Of a DNA stretch of 28,514 bases, positions 1 to 6,291 are shown in pieces. Source of the DNA: DATBDM01 sp036269915. GTDB taxonomy: Bacteria > Actinomycetota > Thermoleophilia > Solirubrobacterales > Solirubrobacteraceae. Under the pieces are notes generated by a model. That model was not told where the DNA came from. It did not search any database and saw nothing but the letters and a program-made list of their open reading frames with translations. Both the position numbers and the translations under genes were made by a program. The first letter of the stretch is position 1. Each line of letters starts with the position of its first letter. Location of the stretch: assembly GCA_036269915.1 (NCBI GenBank), contig DATBDM010000314.1, forward strand, positions 1 to 28,514. The letters are read 5' to 3'.

Positions 1-137
1 ACGACGCCATCCTGCTCGCGCTGGCGCTGCGCCACCTGGTCCATCGTGCGGGCACGAGCGTCGTCGCCCAGCACTGGCCCGGCCCGGCCGAGACGCTGAA
101 CGCCGTCCTGCTGCTCAGCGGCGCTCGCGTGCGCTGA
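1..137 (+). CDS. 3' end of an unrecognised gene (partial)
   Basis: An open frame enters from the left edge, with codons starting at base 3, and stops at TGA 135-137. It gives about 44 residues, beginning DAILLALALRHLV and ending LLLSGARVR. The codons are GC-rich at third positions like the neighbouring genes, so it is probably the true C-terminus of a protein whose body lies outside the window. I see no motif that allows a family to be named. A promoter-like hexamer for the next gene follows 20 nt after the stop, so this gene is likely the last of its transcript. Confidence 0.5.
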   Translation, partial: DAILLALALRHLVHRAGTSVVAQHWPGPAETLNAVLLLSGARVR

Positions 138-157
138 CCCCCGTGTTCCCGGAGGGG

Positions 158-171
158 TAGCGTTCCGGTCC
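158..171 (+). promoter_or_regulatory. -10 element of a leaderless promoter for the gene at 172
   Basis: TAGCGT at 158-163 lies 8 nt before ATG 172. There is no Shine-Dalgarno in the spacer, and transcription would start at or next to the start codon. Confidence 0.5.
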
Positions 172-339
172 ATGTACGTGTCCGTCTCGCGGCTGCGGAT
201 CCCCGAGGATCGCGCCGGCAAGGCCTACATGCGCTCCTCCGACCACCAGGTGTCCCACGGCCGGATCGACCCCGAGCTCAAGCACGTGATCAAGCTCGAA
301 CGGCTCGAGCATCTGCACACCTACGAGGTCGCGGAATGA
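172..339 (+). CDS. Small unknown protein, 55 aa
   Basis: ATG at 172 to TGA at 337-339 gives 55 residues, beginning MYVSVSRLRIPEDRAG and ending HLHTYEVAE. It is rich in charged residues and His and has no membrane segment or signal peptide. The start is supported by a TANNNT hexamer 8 nt upstream, and the stop overlaps the next start as ATGA, a spacing typical of translational coupling. I do not recognise the family. The coupling suggests it works with, or is expressed in fixed ratio to, the 137-residue protein that follows. Confidence 0.6.
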   Translation: MYVSVSRLRIPEDRAGKAYMRSSDHQVSHGRIDPELKHVIKLERLEHLHTYEVAE

Positions 340-749
340 CCCGGCGCGCGGCACCGCCCAGCGGCTGGCAGCCGCCGGCCGAGGCCGAGTGCGACGGCCG
401 CCCGATCGCGCTCGCACCGCTCGCCGCCGAGGTCGCCGACCGCTACTTCTCCGACTACCCCGACGACCTCGAGCGCTACGGCGACGTTGCCCGCGCCTGG
501 GAGGTCCACGACACGCAGTACCTGCTCGCGTGGGCGCTCGGCGACGTCGCGGGCTACCTGGACCTCGAGCGCCAGGTCTCCTGGCTGGCGCGGATCCTCG
601 AGGCCCGCGAGTTCCCGCTCGACCGCCTCGCCGGGAACCTCGTGATCGCCGCCGACGTGATCGCCGCCCGCGTGGCGGGCGCCGAGCCGGCGGCCGAGCA
701 CCTGCGCGGGGCGGCCGCACTCGTGCGCTCGACGCCCAGCTTCCTCTAG
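336..749 (+). CDS. Unknown helical protein, 137 aa
   Basis: The start ATG overlaps the stop of the upstream 55-aa gene. The protein looks mainly alpha-helical, with W, Y and L spaced along residues 45-110 (for example VHDTQYLLAWALGDVAGYL and VSWLARILEAREFPLDRL). This arrangement loosely resembles the helical cap that precedes B12-binding domains in CarH/MetH-type proteins, but no cobalamin-binding DxHxxG motif is present, so I do not assign that function. It has no signal peptide or membrane segment and is probably cytosolic. It ends 28 nt before the next gene, which has its own promoter-like hexamer. Confidence 0.65.
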   Translation: MTRRAAPPSGWQPPAEAECDGRPIALAPLAAEVADRYFSDYPDDLERYGDVARAWEVHDTQYLLAWALGDVAGYLDLERQVSWLARILEAREFPLDRLAGNLVIAADVIAARVAGAEPAAEHLRGAAALVRSTPSFL

Positions 750-765
750 GGCTGGCCGGAGCGGG

Positions 766-777
766 TACACGCGGCAC
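766..777 (+). promoter_or_regulatory. Probable -10 of a leaderless promoter for the hydrolase at 778
   Basis: TACACG at 766-771 lies 6 nt before ATG 778. It matches TANNNT except at the last base. No Shine-Dalgarno is seen. Confidence 0.4.
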
Positions 778-2016
778 ATGACCACCGTGCCCCAGCTCGA
801 GATCGAGGCCGACCGGGCCGGCTTCGACCCGCAGCGCCTCGCCCGCATCGACCGGCATCTCGACCGCTACGTCGAGGCCGGCCGGCTCGCCGGCTGGCAG
901 CTGCTGATCGCGCGCGACCGGCGCATCGCGCACCTGGGCAGCGGCGGGCTGCGCGACGTCGAGGCCGGCCTGCCGGTCGAGCCCGACACGATCTGGCGGA
1001 TCTTCTCGATGACCAAGCCGATCACCTCGGTCGCCGCGATGATGCTCTACGAGGAGGGCGGGTTCGAGCTCAAGGACCCGATCGCGCGCTTCCTCCCCGC
1101 CTTCGCCGACATGCGGATCTACGACGGCGGCTCCTCGCAGAAGCCGCGCACCGTCGCCGCGACCGAGCCGATCCGGATGTGGCACCTGCTCACCCACACC
1201 GCCGGGCTGACCTACGGGTTCCACTACGCGCACCCGCTCGACACGATGTACCGCGACCGCGGCTACGAGTGGGGCACGCCGAGTGGCATGGACCTCGCCG
1301 CGGTGTGCGACCAGTACGCGGAGCTGCCGCTGCTGTTCGAGCCCGGGTCGGAGTGGAACTACTCCGTCGCCACCGACGTGCTCGGCCGCGTCGTCGAGGT
1401 GCTGGCCGGCGCGCCGCTGGACCAGGTGCTCGCCAAACGCGTCCTCGAGCCGCTGGGCATGGACGACACCGCCTTCTGGGCCGCCGGTGAGTCAGCCGAT
1501 CGCCTCGCCGCGCTCTACACGCCGGACCCGCGGACGGGGCGCGCGACGCGCTACGACCGCATGGGCCGGATCCATCTCGGCGCTCCCGACTGCCTGCTCG
1601 GCGGCGGCGGGCTGGTGTCGACGATCGCCGACTACCACCGCTTCACGCAGATGCTGCTCGGCGGCGGCGAGCTCGACGGCATCCGCCTGCTCGGCCCCCG
1701 CACGCTCGGGTTCATGACCGCCAACCACCTGCCGGGCGGCGCCGACCTCGAGCAGTACGGGCGCCCGCTGTTCTCCGAGACGACCTACGACGGCGTGGGC
1801 TTCGGGCTCGGCTTCTCGGTCGTCCAGGACCCGGTCGCGGCGCGTTACCCCGCATCGCGCGGCGAGTTCGCGTGGGGCGGCGCGGCGAGCACGGCGTTCT
1901 GGGTCGATCCCGTCGAGCGGCTCACCGTCGTGTTCATGACGCAGCTGATCCCGTCGAGCACGTACGCGCTGCGCGCGCAGCTGCACCAGCTGATCCACCA
2001 GGCGATCGTCGACTGA
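778..2016 (+). CDS. Serine hydrolase of the class C beta-lactamase fold (esterase/peptidase type)
   Basis: A 412-residue protein of the beta-lactamase/transpeptidase-like family (PF00144). The nucleophile motif SxxK is S77-M-T-K80. The YxN-type element is Y195-S196-V in WNYSVATDVLGRVVE. The KTG-equivalent near the C-terminus is W366-G-G, a replacement common in EstB-type esterases and related hydrolases. Length is normal for the family. No signal peptide is visible, so it is probably cytosolic, which argues against a role as a secreted antibiotic-degrading beta-lactamase. The family includes esterases, D-aminopeptidases and lactonases, and the substrate cannot be read from sequence. It precedes the Pth2-like gene by one base, so the two are probably co-transcribed. 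Confidence 0.93.
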   Translation: MTTVPQLEIEADRAGFDPQRLARIDRHLDRYVEAGRLAGWQLLIARDRRIAHLGSGGLRDVEAGLPVEPDTIWRIFSMTKPITSVAAMMLYEEGGFELKDPIARFLPAFADMRIYDGGSSQKPRTVAATEPIRMWHLLTHTAGLTYGFHYAHPLDTMYRDRGYEWGTPSGMDLAAVCDQYAELPLLFEPGSEWNYSVATDVLGRVVEVLAGAPLDQVLAKRVLEPLGMDDTAFWAAGESADRLAALYTPDPRTGRATRYDRMGRIHLGAPDCLLGGGGLVSTIADYHRFTQMLLGGGELDGIRLLGPRTLGFMTANHLPGGADLEQYGRPLFSETTYDGVGFGLGFSVVQDPVAARYPASRGEFAWGGAASTAFWVDPVERLTVVFMTQLIPSSTYALRAQLHQLIHQAIVD

Positions 2017-2017
2017 C

Positions 2018-2683
2018 TTGGACGACCCCTGGGTCATGTACCTCGTGGTCCGCAAGGACGTGCCGCTCGGCCGCGGGCAGGCGATGGCGCTCGCCGGCGC
2101 GGGGGCGGTGCGCTGCGAGGACGCGCTGGCGGACACGCCGGCCTGGGCGGAGGGGTTCCGCGGCTGGGCCGTGCGGCCGCGCAAGGTCGCGCTGCGGGCG
2201 AGCGCGGAGGAGCTCGAGGCGCTGGCCGGCCGCCTCGACGGCGTCACCGCCGGCGAGGTGCTGCTGTGCCTGCCGCCGCGCCTGCGCTCCGCGAGCGAGC
2301 CGGAGCTGGCGGCGCTGCGGCCCTACACCGATCCGCCGCGGGGCGCCGCGCCGCCGCCGCTCCCCGAGGGGCCGCTGCTGCGCTACGTGGTCCCCGACGG
2401 CGTGCTGCGCACGACCGGTAAGGCGATGGCGCAGGCCGGGCACGCGGCGATCGAGTGCGTCCACGTGCTCGGCGCCGCCACCGCGTCGTGGCGGGAGGCC
2501 GGCTGCCCCGGCGAGGTCAGGGTCGCGCAGGGCGCCGACTGGGAGCGGATCCGCACGCTCGCGCCGGTGGTGGTCTCCGACGCTGGGCTCACCCAGGTCG
2601 CGCCCGGCACCGAGACCGTCGCCGCCTTCGCGCCCGCCACCGACCCGCCGCGCGAGCTCGACGGACTCGAGCGGCTGCCGTGA
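2018..2683 (+). CDS. Tandem Pth2-type peptidyl-tRNA hydrolase-like protein
   Basis: A 221-residue protein with two Pth2-like halves. Residues 6-105 start as a Pth2 domain (MYLVVRKD, with R12-K13-D14) but carry GQAMALAGAGAV where the family has the K-Q-H helix. Residues 120-221 carry that helix intact as GKAMAQAGHAA (K135, Q139, H142) and the second signature SDAGLTQVAPGTETV (187-201), but have VPDGV in place of RxDL. Pth2 enzymes cleave peptidyl-tRNA stalled during translation. The C-terminal half could be active alone or with help from the first. TTG 2018, one base after the upstream stop, is the chosen start; ATG 2036 is an alternative. The stop overlaps the start of the next gene. Confidence 0.8.
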   Translation: MDDPWVMYLVVRKDVPLGRGQAMALAGAGAVRCEDALADTPAWAEGFRGWAVRPRKVALRASAEELEALAGRLDGVTAGEVLLCLPPRLRSASEPELAALRPYTDPPRGAAPPPLPEGPLLRYVVPDGVLRTTGKAMAQAGHAAIECVHVLGAATASWREAGCPGEVRVAQGADWERIRTLAPVVVSDAGLTQVAPGTETVAAFAPATDPPRELDGLERLP

Positions 2684-3621
2684 AGGCCTCGCCCGCGGCC
2701 TCGGACGGCACGCTGCGCAGCGTGCTCGTCGCGCTCGCGGCGAACACCGCGATCGCCACGGCCAAGGGGATCGCCGCGGCGATCACGGGCTCCTCCGCGC
2801 TCGTCGCCGAGACGCTGCACACGATCGCCGACGCCGGCAACGAGGTGTTCCTCTGGATCGCCGTGCGGCGCTCCGAGCGCCCGGCCGACCCCTCCCATCC
2901 CCTGGGCTACGCGCCCGAGCGCTACTACTGGGCGCTGCTCGCCGCGCTCGGCATGTTCGTGATCGGCGGCGCGGTGTCCATCTGGGAGGGCATCCACGCG
3001 CTGATAGACCCGCCCGAGATCGTGGACTTCTGGGTCGGCGTGACCGTGCTGGTCGTCGCCATCGTGCTCGACGGGACGAGTCGGTTCATCGCCCGGCGGA
3101 CGCTGCGCGAGCAGGCGCGGCGCCGCAACACGACCGTGCACGATCTCCTGCGCGACAGTCCCGATCCGACGGTCACGACCGTCTACCTCGAGGACACGAT
3201 CGACGTCATCGGCGCGGCGCTCGCGCTGCTCGCGCTGGTCCTGCACCAGCTGACCGGCTCCGAGCTGCCGGACGCGATCGCCACGCTGATCATCGGCTGC
3301 CTGCTCGCGTACGTGGCGGTGCGGCTCGCGAGCCGCAACCGCCGCCTGCTGTCCAACCAGGCGCTGCCCGACGAGGCGCTCGAGCGCCTGCGCGAGGGCA
3401 TCGCCGGCCAGCCTGGCGTCGCCGACGTCCGGGGCCTGGTGGCCGTCTACCTCGGGCCGACCGACGTGCTCGTCGCCGCCGAGGTGATCGTCCCCGACGA
3501 CCTGTCCGCCCGGGACCTCGCGGTGGCCCTCGACCACGCCGCCGACCGCCTGCGCGAGGCGGCGCCGGTGCTCACGCGCATCTACCTGACCCCGGTCGCG
3601 GACCCGGATCCGCCGAGCTAG
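2680..3621 (+). CDS. Cation diffusion facilitator transporter, ZnT9-like subgroup
   Basis: A 313-residue membrane protein. GTG 2680 overlaps the upstream TGA, and an upstream extension would run through the Pth2-like gene, so this start is preferred. The N-terminal block SSALVAETLHTIADAGN (residues 38-54) is the CDF second membrane helix with the metal site H47xxxD51, followed by the loop HPLGYAPERYYWALLAALG (73-91). The fifth-helix site, normally HxxxD, is E171xxxD175 in YLEDTIDVIG, resembling the LED motif of SLC30A9/ZnT9. A cytoplasmic domain of about 90 residues closes the protein. CDF proteins export divalent metals (Zn, Fe, Mn, Co) by proton exchange; the altered site leaves the metal uncertain. 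It converges on the next gene with 3 bp between stops. Confidence 0.92.
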   Translation: MKASPAASDGTLRSVLVALAANTAIATAKGIAAAITGSSALVAETLHTIADAGNEVFLWIAVRRSERPADPSHPLGYAPERYYWALLAALGMFVIGGAVSIWEGIHALIDPPEIVDFWVGVTVLVVAIVLDGTSRFIARRTLREQARRRNTTVHDLLRDSPDPTVTTVYLEDTIDVIGAALALLALVLHQLTGSELPDAIATLIIGCLLAYVAVRLASRNRRLLSNQALPDEALERLREGIAGQPGVADVRGLVAVYLGPTDVLVAAEVIVPDDLSARDLAVALDHAADRLREAAPVLTRIYLTPVADPDPPS

Positions 3622-3624
3622 TGG

Positions 3625-4704
3625 CTAACCCGCGTAGCGCGCGGTGAGCCGGAACGGGCCGCTGCCGGAGCGGCGCAGGACCTGGATCGTCACGGTCTCC
3701 GGCCCGCTCGTCGTGCGGCACGCGGCGCGCAGCCCGAGCGTGTCGTCGCTGCCCCTGGCCGAGGTGTGCGCGAACGAGCTGCCGTGCGAGCGCAGCCGCA
3801 GGTCGTACTGCGCGCCCTTCGGCCCCGAGAGCTTGACGGTGAGCGCGCCGTCGAGGCTGACCTTCAGCCGGAAGCTCCGCTTCGCCGTGCCGCCGGCGAG
3901 GGCGCCGCTGAAGCGCTTGGTCGAGGTTCCGGTCCACGGGTCGAGGACGTCGGCGCGGGCGGCCGCGAGCGATCCCGCGTCGGGCTTGAGCAGCGGCGTG
4001 TAGAACCAGCGGACCTTCGGATAGACGAGGTGCGCGTAGGTCTCCGCCCAGCCCTCGCCGGGGTTGGCGGCGTAGTGCGTGCCCTCGTCGCCGGGAAACA
4101 GCTTGCCGGCGAGCGTGCGCGAGCAGACGCGCTCGTAGGACGCCCAGCGCTTGGGACCGAAGTCGAGCGCGGAGAACGGCGCGTTGGAGCGGTAGGCGGC
4201 GACGTGGTGGCCGTACTCGTGGGCGATCACGAACGAGGTCGTCACGCCGCCGGACGCGTGCATGTCGCCCGGGACGATCATCCGCCGCACGCCGGCGATG
4301 TAGCAGGCCAGCACGTCCTGCCCGGGGGCGCCGCAGTCCGAGGGGACCTCGGAGGCCGGCACGATCCGGACCCGCAGCTTGCCGAGCTCGGAGCCGTGCG
4401 GCAGCGAGCCGAGGAAGGTCGCGTAGGTCTGGGCCAGCGACGTGTCGCCGCCGAGCTCGCTCGAGACCGTGATCGGGATCATCGTTCCGTCGCCGGCGTC
4501 GTAGGAGTGCGTGGTGTCGGCCTGCGCGGCGCTCGCCGGCGCGCGCTGCAGCACGCGGTCGGGGAAGCTCGTGCGGGTCGGCGCCCGGTCCTCGAGCGCG
4601 ACGAGCCGGGGCTTCGCGTGGGCCTGCGCGGCCGCCGGGACGGCGAGCAGGGCGAGGGCAGCCAGCGCGAGGGCGAAGCGCGTCATGCGGATCAGCATCG
4701 TCAT
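3625..4704 (-). CDS. Secreted HEXXH zinc metallopeptidase-like protein
   Basis: About 359 residues. A signal peptide (MTRFALALAALALLAVPAAAQAHA) is followed by an unremarkable linker and a metallopeptidase-like core. HEYGHH contains the zinc motif (H162, E163, H166 counted from ATG 4704), and GEGWAETYAH about 55 residues later offers the third ligand E221, as in gluzincin-type enzymes. Two pairs of Cys suggest disulfides outside the cell. The last roughly 95 residues look like a beta-sandwich of the PPC type, often removed or used for binding in secreted proteases. TTG 4713 would extend it by three residues; ATG 4704 is preferred because a TACCCT hexamer at 4718-4723 would place the transcript start next to or inside that TTG. 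Exact peptidase family is not identified. Confidence 0.8.
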   Translation of the reverse strand: MTMLIRMTRFALALAALALLAVPAAAQAHAKPRLVALEDRAPTRTSFPDRVLQRAPASAAQADTTHSYDAGDGTMIPITVSSELGGDTSLAQTYATFLGSLPHGSELGKLRVRIVPASEVPSDCGAPGQDVLACYIAGVRRMIVPGDMHASGGVTTSFVIAHEYGHHVAAYRSNAPFSALDFGPKRWASYERVCSRTLAGKLFPGDEGTHYAANPGEGWAETYAHLVYPKVRWFYTPLLKPDAGSLAAARADVLDPWTGTSTKRFSGALAGGTAKRSFRLKVSLDGALTVKLSGPKGAQYDLRLRSHGSSFAHTSARGSDDTLGLRAACRTTSGPETVTIQVLRRSGSGPFRLTARYAG

Positions 4705-4749
4705 GGAGTCCAAGAGCAGGGTAAGGGCGCCTGGGAGCCGGCTCGGAGA

Positions 4750-4776
4750 GCGACTTCCCGCTGGGTAGGGAGGCGG
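4750..4776 (+). repeat. Intergenic 27-nt element, copy 1
   Basis: Contains the exact 17-mer GCTGGGTAGGGAGGCGG (4760-4776), which recurs on the opposite strand at 24222-24238. Over 27 nt the two copies differ at 4 positions. It lies in the gap between the stop of the 4787-5440 gene and the start of the metallopeptidase gene. Confidence 0.5.
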
Positions 4777-4786
4777 GCGGGTCCCG

Positions 4787-5440
4787 CTACCCGGCGAGCG
4801 TCGCGTCGAGCCAGGCGCGCGCGGGGACGATGTGCGCCGGGTCGATGTGGTGGGCGGCGTCGGACTCGTGGTACTCGACGTCCATCCCGCCGGCTTCGAG
4901 CAGCTGACGCGCGGCGCGGGCGAAGGCGACGTCCATCACCGGGTCGTTGCGGCCGTGGGCGATGAACGCGCGTGTGCCGAACTGCGCGCGGTCGTTGACG
5001 TCGGGCGTCCAGCCCTCGACGGTCGGCACGAAGCCGGAGAAGGCGAGGATCCCGGCGGGCGCCGGGCGGTCGGGCGCGAGGCCGAGCGCGTAGCTCATCA
5101 CCGAGCCCATCGAGAAGCCGCCGAGCACGGTCTGCGCGGGCGCGACGCCGGTGCGCTCCCAGAGGTCCTCGTGGAAGGCGCTCAGCGCCTCGTACGCGCG
5201 GGCGAACGTGTCCGGGTCCGGGTAGCCGACGCGCGGCACGACGTACCAGTGCCGCCCCGGCCAGCCGGGGATCCGCAGCGGGGCTCCGGGCGTGGCGACG
5301 TGCAGCCGCCGCTCGGGGTCGAGCACGTCAGCGAGCCCGAGCAGGTCGTGCTCGTCGGCGCCGCGACCGTGGTGGAGCACCAGCAGTCCCTCGGGATCGC
5401 CGGCCGCCGGCCGCTCGCGGAAGTCGAGGTCGCTCGCCAT
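4787..5440 (-). CDS. Phospholipase/carboxylesterase-type alpha/beta hydrolase
   Basis: A 217-residue cytosolic hydrolase of the phospholipase/carboxylesterase (Abhydrolase_2) family. The oxyanion region is LLVLHHGRGADEHDLL (19-34). The nucleophile elbow is GFSMGS with S110, the acid is D166 in AHGRNDPVMDV, and the base is H197 or H198 in DAAHHIDP. Length matches the family, whose members act on short acyl esters, lysophospholipids or thioesters. The physiological substrate is not predictable. The ATG is supported by TAGAGT exactly 7 nt upstream. It is followed by 82 bp before the metallopeptidase gene on the same strand, which seems to have its own promoter. Confidence 0.92.
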   Translation of the reverse strand: MASDLDFRERPAAGDPEGLLVLHHGRGADEHDLLGLADVLDPERRLHVATPGAPLRIPGWPGRHWYVVPRVGYPDPDTFARAYEALSAFHEDLWERTGVAPAQTVLGGFSMGSVMSYALGLAPDRPAPAGILAFSGFVPTVEGWTPDVNDRAQFGTRAFIAHGRNDPVMDVAFARAARQLLEAGGMDVEYHESDAAHHIDPAHIVPARAWLDATLAG

Positions 5441-5453
5441 ACGGTGGACTCTA
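5441..5453 (-). promoter_or_regulatory. Leaderless promoter -10 for the esterase gene
   Basis: TAGAGT on the minus strand (5448-5453) lies 7 nt before ATG 5440. A TTGCGT hexamer 16 nt further upstream could serve as -35. No Shine-Dalgarno is seen. Confidence 0.55.
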
Positions 5454-5463
5454 GCGCCCGTTG

Positions 5464-5475
5464 TTGCATACGCAA
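5464..5475. promoter_or_regulatory. Palindrome in the esterase promoter (possible operator)
   Basis: TTGC-ATAC-GCAA is a short inverted repeat in a conspicuously AT-richer patch (about 5461-5478) of this very GC-rich window. It covers the place where the -35 box of the esterase promoter should be, so a repressor site is possible. The stem is only 4 bp. Confidence 0.3.
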
Positions 5476-5485
5476 TTACCGCCGC

Positions 5486-6247
5486 CTAGGTGATCGAGAC
5501 CCCGCCGTCGACCGCGAGGGTCTGGCCCGTCGTGTAGCCGCCCGCGTCGGAGGCGAGGAAGAGCAGCGCCGCGGCGAGCTCGCGGGGATCGCCGGCGCGG
5601 CCGACCGCCGCCCGCACCAGCACGCTGTCGAGGTAGCCGTCCGGGTACCGGTCGGTCATCTCGGACGCGAAGAAGCCGGGCGCGAGCGCGTTGACGCGGA
5701 TGCCCTTGCGGCCCGTCCACTGCTGGGCGAGGTCGCGCGTGAGCCCGATCAGGCCCGCCTTCGACGCGCTGTAGGCCGCCTGCGGCAGGCCCGCGGTCGT
5801 CAGCCCGAGCACGCTCGAGATGTTCACGATCGAGGAGCCCGGCCCCATCACCGCGCCGCACGCCTGCGCCATCCAGTAGCAGCCGTTGAGGTTGACGTCG
5901 ATCACGCGGCGGAAGTCCTCGGGCGACTCGCGCGACGCCGGCACCGCGGTGCCGAGGCCGGCGTTGTTGACCAGGACGTCGACGCGGCCGAGCTGCTCCA
6001 TCGCCGCGGCGACGACGGCGCGGCAGTCCTCCGGCGAGGCGACGTCGGCGCGCACCGTCACGGCGCGGCGGCCGGCGGCCTCGACGAGACGGGCGGTCTC
6101 GGCGAGGCGGTCCTCGCGGCGGGCGGCGAGGACGAGGTCGGCGCCGGCCTCGGCGAGCGCTTGGGCGAAGGCGACCCCGAGTCCGGAGGAGGCGCCGGTG
6201 ACGACGGCGACGCGGCCGTCGAGGCGGAAGAGATCGAGGATGGACAC
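5486..6247 (-). CDS. Short-chain dehydrogenase/reductase, FabG-like
   Basis: A 253-residue classical SDR. The NAD(P)-binding motif TGASSGLG is at 17-24, NNAG at 94-97, the catalytic Ser at 144/145 in NISSV, and Y159-S-A-S-K163 completes the active site. PG and the C-terminal TGQTLAVDGG follow the usual pattern. An upstream ATG at 6298 would overlap the divergent acyl-CoA ligase start; GTG 6247 is chosen because TACGCT lies exactly 7 nt before it. It probably oxidises or reduces a hydroxy or keto acyl compound, but the substrate is unknown. Its divergent neighbour activates fatty acids, which makes a lipid substrate attractive but unproven. Confidence 0.94.
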   Translation of the reverse strand: MSILDLFRLDGRVAVVTGASSGLGVAFAQALAEAGADLVLAARREDRLAETARLVEAAGRRAVTVRADVASPEDCRAVVAAAMEQLGRVDVLVNNAGLGTAVPASRESPEDFRRVIDVNLNGCYWMAQACGAVMGPGSSIVNISSVLGLTTAGLPQAAYSASKAGLIGLTRDLAQQWTGRKGIRVNALAPGFFASEMTDRYPDGYLDSVLVRAAVGRAGDPRELAAALLFLASDAGGYTTGQTLAVDGGVSIT

Positions 6248-6260
6248 GTCCGGCAGCGTA
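6248..6260 (-). promoter_or_regulatory. Leaderless promoter -10 for the SDR gene
   Basis: TACGCT on the minus strand (6255-6260), 7 nt before GTG 6247. It decides this start over the upstream ATG. Confidence 0.55.
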
Positions 6261-6279
6261 TTCGAGGGTCTCCGCGGGG

Positions 6280-6291
6280 TACGGTGACGCC
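6280..6291 (+). promoter_or_regulatory. Leaderless promoter -10 for the acyl-CoA ligase gene
   Basis: TACGGT at 6280-6285, 6 nt before ATG 6292. The divergent SDR -10 lies only 19 bp to the left, so the two promoters overlap. Confidence 0.55.

Noticed and set aside
778..2016. Antibiotic-resistance beta-lactamase
   Set aside because: No signal peptide, WGG in place of KTG, and overall similarity to EstB-type esterases; resistance is not supported.
4778..4793. CGGGT/ACCCG hairpin after the esterase gene as a terminator
   Set aside because: The stem is only 5 bp, overlaps the stop codon, and has no T-tract; such short GC repeats are frequent by chance in this window.
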